This document shows positions 62,101 through 64,000 of a DNA stretch of 64,000 nucleotides, piece by piece. The stretch comes from Seiridium cupressi. Lineage: Eukaryota; Ascomycota; Sordariomycetes; Amphisphaeriales; Sporocadaceae. A program made the position numbers and the translations under genes. The notes beneath the pieces are model-generated. The model did not search any database. It was not told where the DNA came from and saw only the letters and a program-made list of their open reading frames with translations. Position 1 is the stretch's first letter, and the number at the start of each line of letters is the position of its first letter. Location of the stretch: NCBI GenBank assembly GCA_036674765.1, contig JARVKI010000058.1, forward strand, positions 210,200 through 274,199, written 5' to 3'.

Positions 62101-62292
62101 AACCCGTAGGTTCGTCCGGTAGCGTAAGGGGCCTGCTGTTCCATGTGGTAGCGGCGGCAAAAACGTGCATTGGGTGAGCACCGCCATGTATACACGGTTA
62201 GCGGCCACAGAAGTGCGGTCGTTAAAATGGAACCCGTCCAGATGCCATTGGCTGCTGTTTGGGGAGCCCCGATATGACTGATAGAAAGACAT
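59104..62292 (-). CDS. large coiled-coil protein with unknown N-terminal domain
   Basis: Single exon, 1062 residues, not recognised. Residues about 20-180 form a globular part with aromatic and charged residues (LRVIFEAVQHFSKFWGARNFW, WQELCPAWLKKLYEIKRDL). Residues about 190-470 are Ser/Pro/Glu-rich and probably disordered. From about 480 to 1000 it is almost continuous heptad-rich coiled coil (for example QKRLEDMEASMQAW, LESLRRKL-type repeats), ending in ELGRVLQFAKNRVQELS. It contains a 20-residue internal tandem duplication. There is no TM, signal or nuclear signal that I can name with confidence. The layout suggests a structural or scaffold protein, perhaps dimeric. It shares its strand and AT-rich neighbourhood with the F-box-like gene; the significance is unknown. 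Confidence 0.65.
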   Translation of the reverse strand: MSFYQSYRGSPNSSQWHLDGFHFNDRTSVAANRVYMAVLTQCTFLPPLPHGTAGPLRYRTNLRVIFEAVQHFSKFWGARNFWTRLRDVLGFDVRTRAIHLESIVAGYCEGRKAYKHRTRDAPAGTRLNRLVDMTNETDEDYEQEGRPIVYNIPYPQWQELCPAWLKKLYEIKRDLRISEEQIQDGTCHPALLKNGPPLSARITAPSHEAKSLPESPTAAGSPARTRSPSPVAIISGHVDTFTSDEKADEVGAPMSTKRQDLPQEIGPLIQNKTVTRPGGTDDRRQTITFELPQNHSPHTELLRSPRGTAGKRQSPDSPEESRPWKRCRSETSQVVSLATEVNVSGISCGTRTEPHPGEVVSTNCQFQDSGEDVGERTARTDGQTSSTGEILNRNIDRVVEVSRLDLRLSEKPSITSTEEARQEESPGPSERSKYKTELAQECSRLPGHDTDEFYPPEDAEYISSKVSAAGSIDDINRLLVRLESRQKRLEDMEASMQAWEDQFSGQKRLEEVEAYMQAWQDKFTQQAAQQAQEQSQRLDTQIQDLRDQLAQSEQKRLNGMEILNRTLDRAEKQRAINRQRVDKLEGSIARVLQQQDESAVAGRFQELEVRLEENKQSCISERDQRIDMAADILNLTAQIDARVSQEQIGSLKSAIRALEDQSNTKRGQNKTIDDVKDLKKCYSELRSELTRRTDEFETALDHMAAKQSEQKSNKVFWEELEDLKVWSTKRSTKIKERVDGLTSLVEGIRGQVDQYSEQSTADQKRVESLSSDVSRLQSLERQSCTETNRINTIEEVVQTLKSQPKPKVSVKRVESLEKTVKELQTLPYQQDQDMIKNRVDDLATALGSLENKLGEFASEEQVGRLEAITLDLKTRLPAASSAIPEQVEIEIRELREYVDHTLGMVNAKSQKRLGHFQEQIEGIEKQVMLAQSQHTEQLPTPVSPVNHGISLPDDGRIAILQRQADDLREQLRQKNEVPITQRLLSPSVSDLESLVGQAADPKDILSGVVVELKKLRGLMRKQILDMDAAGEEDDDKKFCISDVGYELGRVLQFAKNRVQELS
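60721..60840 (-). repeat. 60-bp tandem duplication in the coiled-coil gene
   Basis: Two adjacent 60-bp units, 60721-60780 and 60781-60840, match at 49 of 60 positions by hand count. They encode two 20-residue blocks (QKRLEEVEAYMQAWQDKF and QKRLEDMEASMQAWEDQF). The period is in frame; 20 residues is close to three heptads (21), so the heptad phase may shift. Confidence 0.85.
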
Positions 62293-64000
62293 ATCGGTGC
62301 GGTGATGATGCTTTCAGGGCCAGTAGCAGATGATAGTATTCAACTGTATATGGATACCTATTGTGATCGAGAGGTCTAGTAGAGATTGCAAATGAGTGGA
62401 GAATGTAATGACAGTTCGACAATGTTGTCCGTGTCGTGTCCGACCAATCCCAGTGTCTTGGGGGAAACGGTCGGGAGGGAAGGGGCGCACGGCAGTAGTA
62501 GAACCCACGACCCGTTCGGGTACGGGTCCGGCTAGCTGTCACCGAGTTCGCTAATCGCAATCTTCCATAGGCCTCTGCATCAGTTAGGTCAGAATTGCTG
62601 TTGGGCGGGTGATGTTATGAAACGTGGTGGTCGTGCGGGCCACGGGTGCGTTCCTGAGTTTAGATTATAAGCGATTGCAACCAGGTGCCGTGGGAAATTA
62701 ACAACAAGAAAAAGGAAAGAAGAAATGAACAAACGAGAGACCCACGACGTGGAAAAGAGATCGCAAACCTGATCGTCAAATTAGTTTGGTGCAAGGGGTT
62801 GTTTTTTTCTTCTTAATCATTTCTGCGGACGTAAATCGGCAGGCAACCGTTGTGGGGAGTATCCAGTGCGCCAGGCGCTAGAGCAACGAATAGACTAGCA
62901 TACATTGGAGCACCAGGTCCAACCACTGAGACTGGGGTCGATTGCTTTTGTCGTTCTTTGCTTCAGTCGTTGCAAACAATGTGATGCACCGGTCCGGGTG
63001 GCGGTGAGGAGCAAGCAGTGCGAAATGAGGGGGGAACTGCTGATAGATAAGCTCCTACACGTAGTCGCCCATCCATCATGCATACATAGTTCATGCTATT
63101 TCTTTAGGAAGAGAAAAAAGCCTAAAGGGTCCTTCGACGCGGAACTCAGATTTCACGTCGTATTGTCTGTAGGCCAAATCGTGCATGGCACTTTTTAGTA
63201 CCGAGCCGTCGGGATTATAGACGCGAGCGGCACAGATGCCGCCACCATTGCACGCCCGTGCCGGGTCTGCTCAGTATCGAACTGTCAGTTCTTATATTAC
63301 AGGGGGAGGCACAGTACCCCAGACTTGACCCGTCACTTGAGCACTAGAATTGATACGCAACTCAGTATGTTTTGACTTGCTCCGAGTCTCACAATCCCCG
63401 TACATGAAGAGAATCAAGGATACATCCGGCTTTTTGTGTTTTGTTCTGGACTTTAGTAGTAGGGGGACTAGTTAGCGGGGTTTCAATTCCGTAGTGCCGA
63501 AATTTCACACGCTAAAAGCGAGAGTCTTCCGGGGTACATTTTTCTCTCAATTGACTTCCAACAACACGCTTAAGCTCATACTTCAGACTCCCATTTCGAC
63601 CTCAAAATAAGGGTTAGTGATGATCCAGATATTTGGTCAAACGAGATCACTCTCGAGCATTCGGGTGGTGGTGAGAATTGCTTAATCGGCAGGGCCCACC
63701 GCCATCACCGCAGTACTTTGGTGTAGGAACTGGCAAACATGTGGTGTTCCAAGGTACTACTAACTCGGAATAGGAAAGGTGTTTACACTTTCGACACCAC
63801 TGGTTTGTGGTCTAGGTATTCTGGCCCTTCGACTTACGCATCGTATTAAGTGGCACAATCAACGTTTCAACGACCGCGGGCAAACGAAGCGCCTGTGAAC
63901 TTACCAGCGCCCCTCAACCCCTCTTGTCAGACGCGAATGTAGCAGCTGCGCTGACGCAGCGCACAGATAGCGTGAAACCACTAGTAAGGGATGAGACCCG
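62293..64000. other. promoter of coiled-coil gene and right edge
   Basis: 1.7 kb with no supportable gene. Open frames near 62905-63198 have no domain. A poly-A/T and CT-rich stretch near 62690-62830 is typical promoter sequence. Confidence 0.5.

Overview
The window is nuclear DNA of a filamentous ascomycete (Pezizomycotina). Genes are interrupted by many 43-160 bp GT-AG introns with CTAAC/CTGAC-type branch sites. Pab1 carries a charged insertion in RRM4, as I recall from filamentous fungi, and there is an Ecp2-like (Hce2) secreted protein. A plant-associated lifestyle and a Dothideomycete-type genome are plausible, but nothing here proves the class. I re-derived exon joins by hand; unless stated otherwise every proposed join keeps the frame and the family motifs.

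Layout. 1-10 kb: an Ecp2-like secreted protein (-), a universal-stress-protein fusion (+) and a two-TM protein of unknown function (+) whose frame changes once. 10.4-10.8 kb: a Pol III-like element (-) with exact A and B boxes, two identical hairpin repeats and a T-run end. 12-30.6 kb: housekeeping genes for poly(A)-binding protein (-), a Hul5-type HECT ligase (+), an IBtk-like ankyrin/RCC1/BTB protein (-) and the 2-oxodicarboxylate carrier (+, nine exons). 31-41 kb: a GH43 glycosidase (+) broken by one missing base at its catalytic acid, a PAS-type arylsulfatase (+), an amidoligase-family protein (+) and two small unknown genes. 41-46 kb: a P450 (-) divergent from a methyltransferase-like membrane protein (+), which converges on an oxoglutarate/malate carrier (-). 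49-52.5 kb: an SDR oxidoreductase (-) divergent from a Bud22-like ribosome-biogenesis gene (+). 53-62.3 kb: an F-box-like protein with SUMO-interacting motifs (-) and a 1062-residue coiled-coil protein (-), separated by a 2.6 kb AT-rich spacer. The rest is intergenic.

How the genes relate. There is no biosynthetic gene cluster or operon-like system. Two mitochondrial carriers that both move 2-oxoglutarate lie 14 kb apart. GH43, sulfatase, amidoligase and P450 form a metabolic stretch without a shared pathway I can name. Ubiquitin/SUMO-related functions recur (HECT ligase, BTB adaptor, F-box-like protein), but they are not adjacent.

The least explained items are the Pol III-like element, the SIM-containing F-box-like protein, the coiled-coil protein and the amidoligase. 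Two genes carry single-base frame problems in short homopolymers; these may be mutations or assembly errors.
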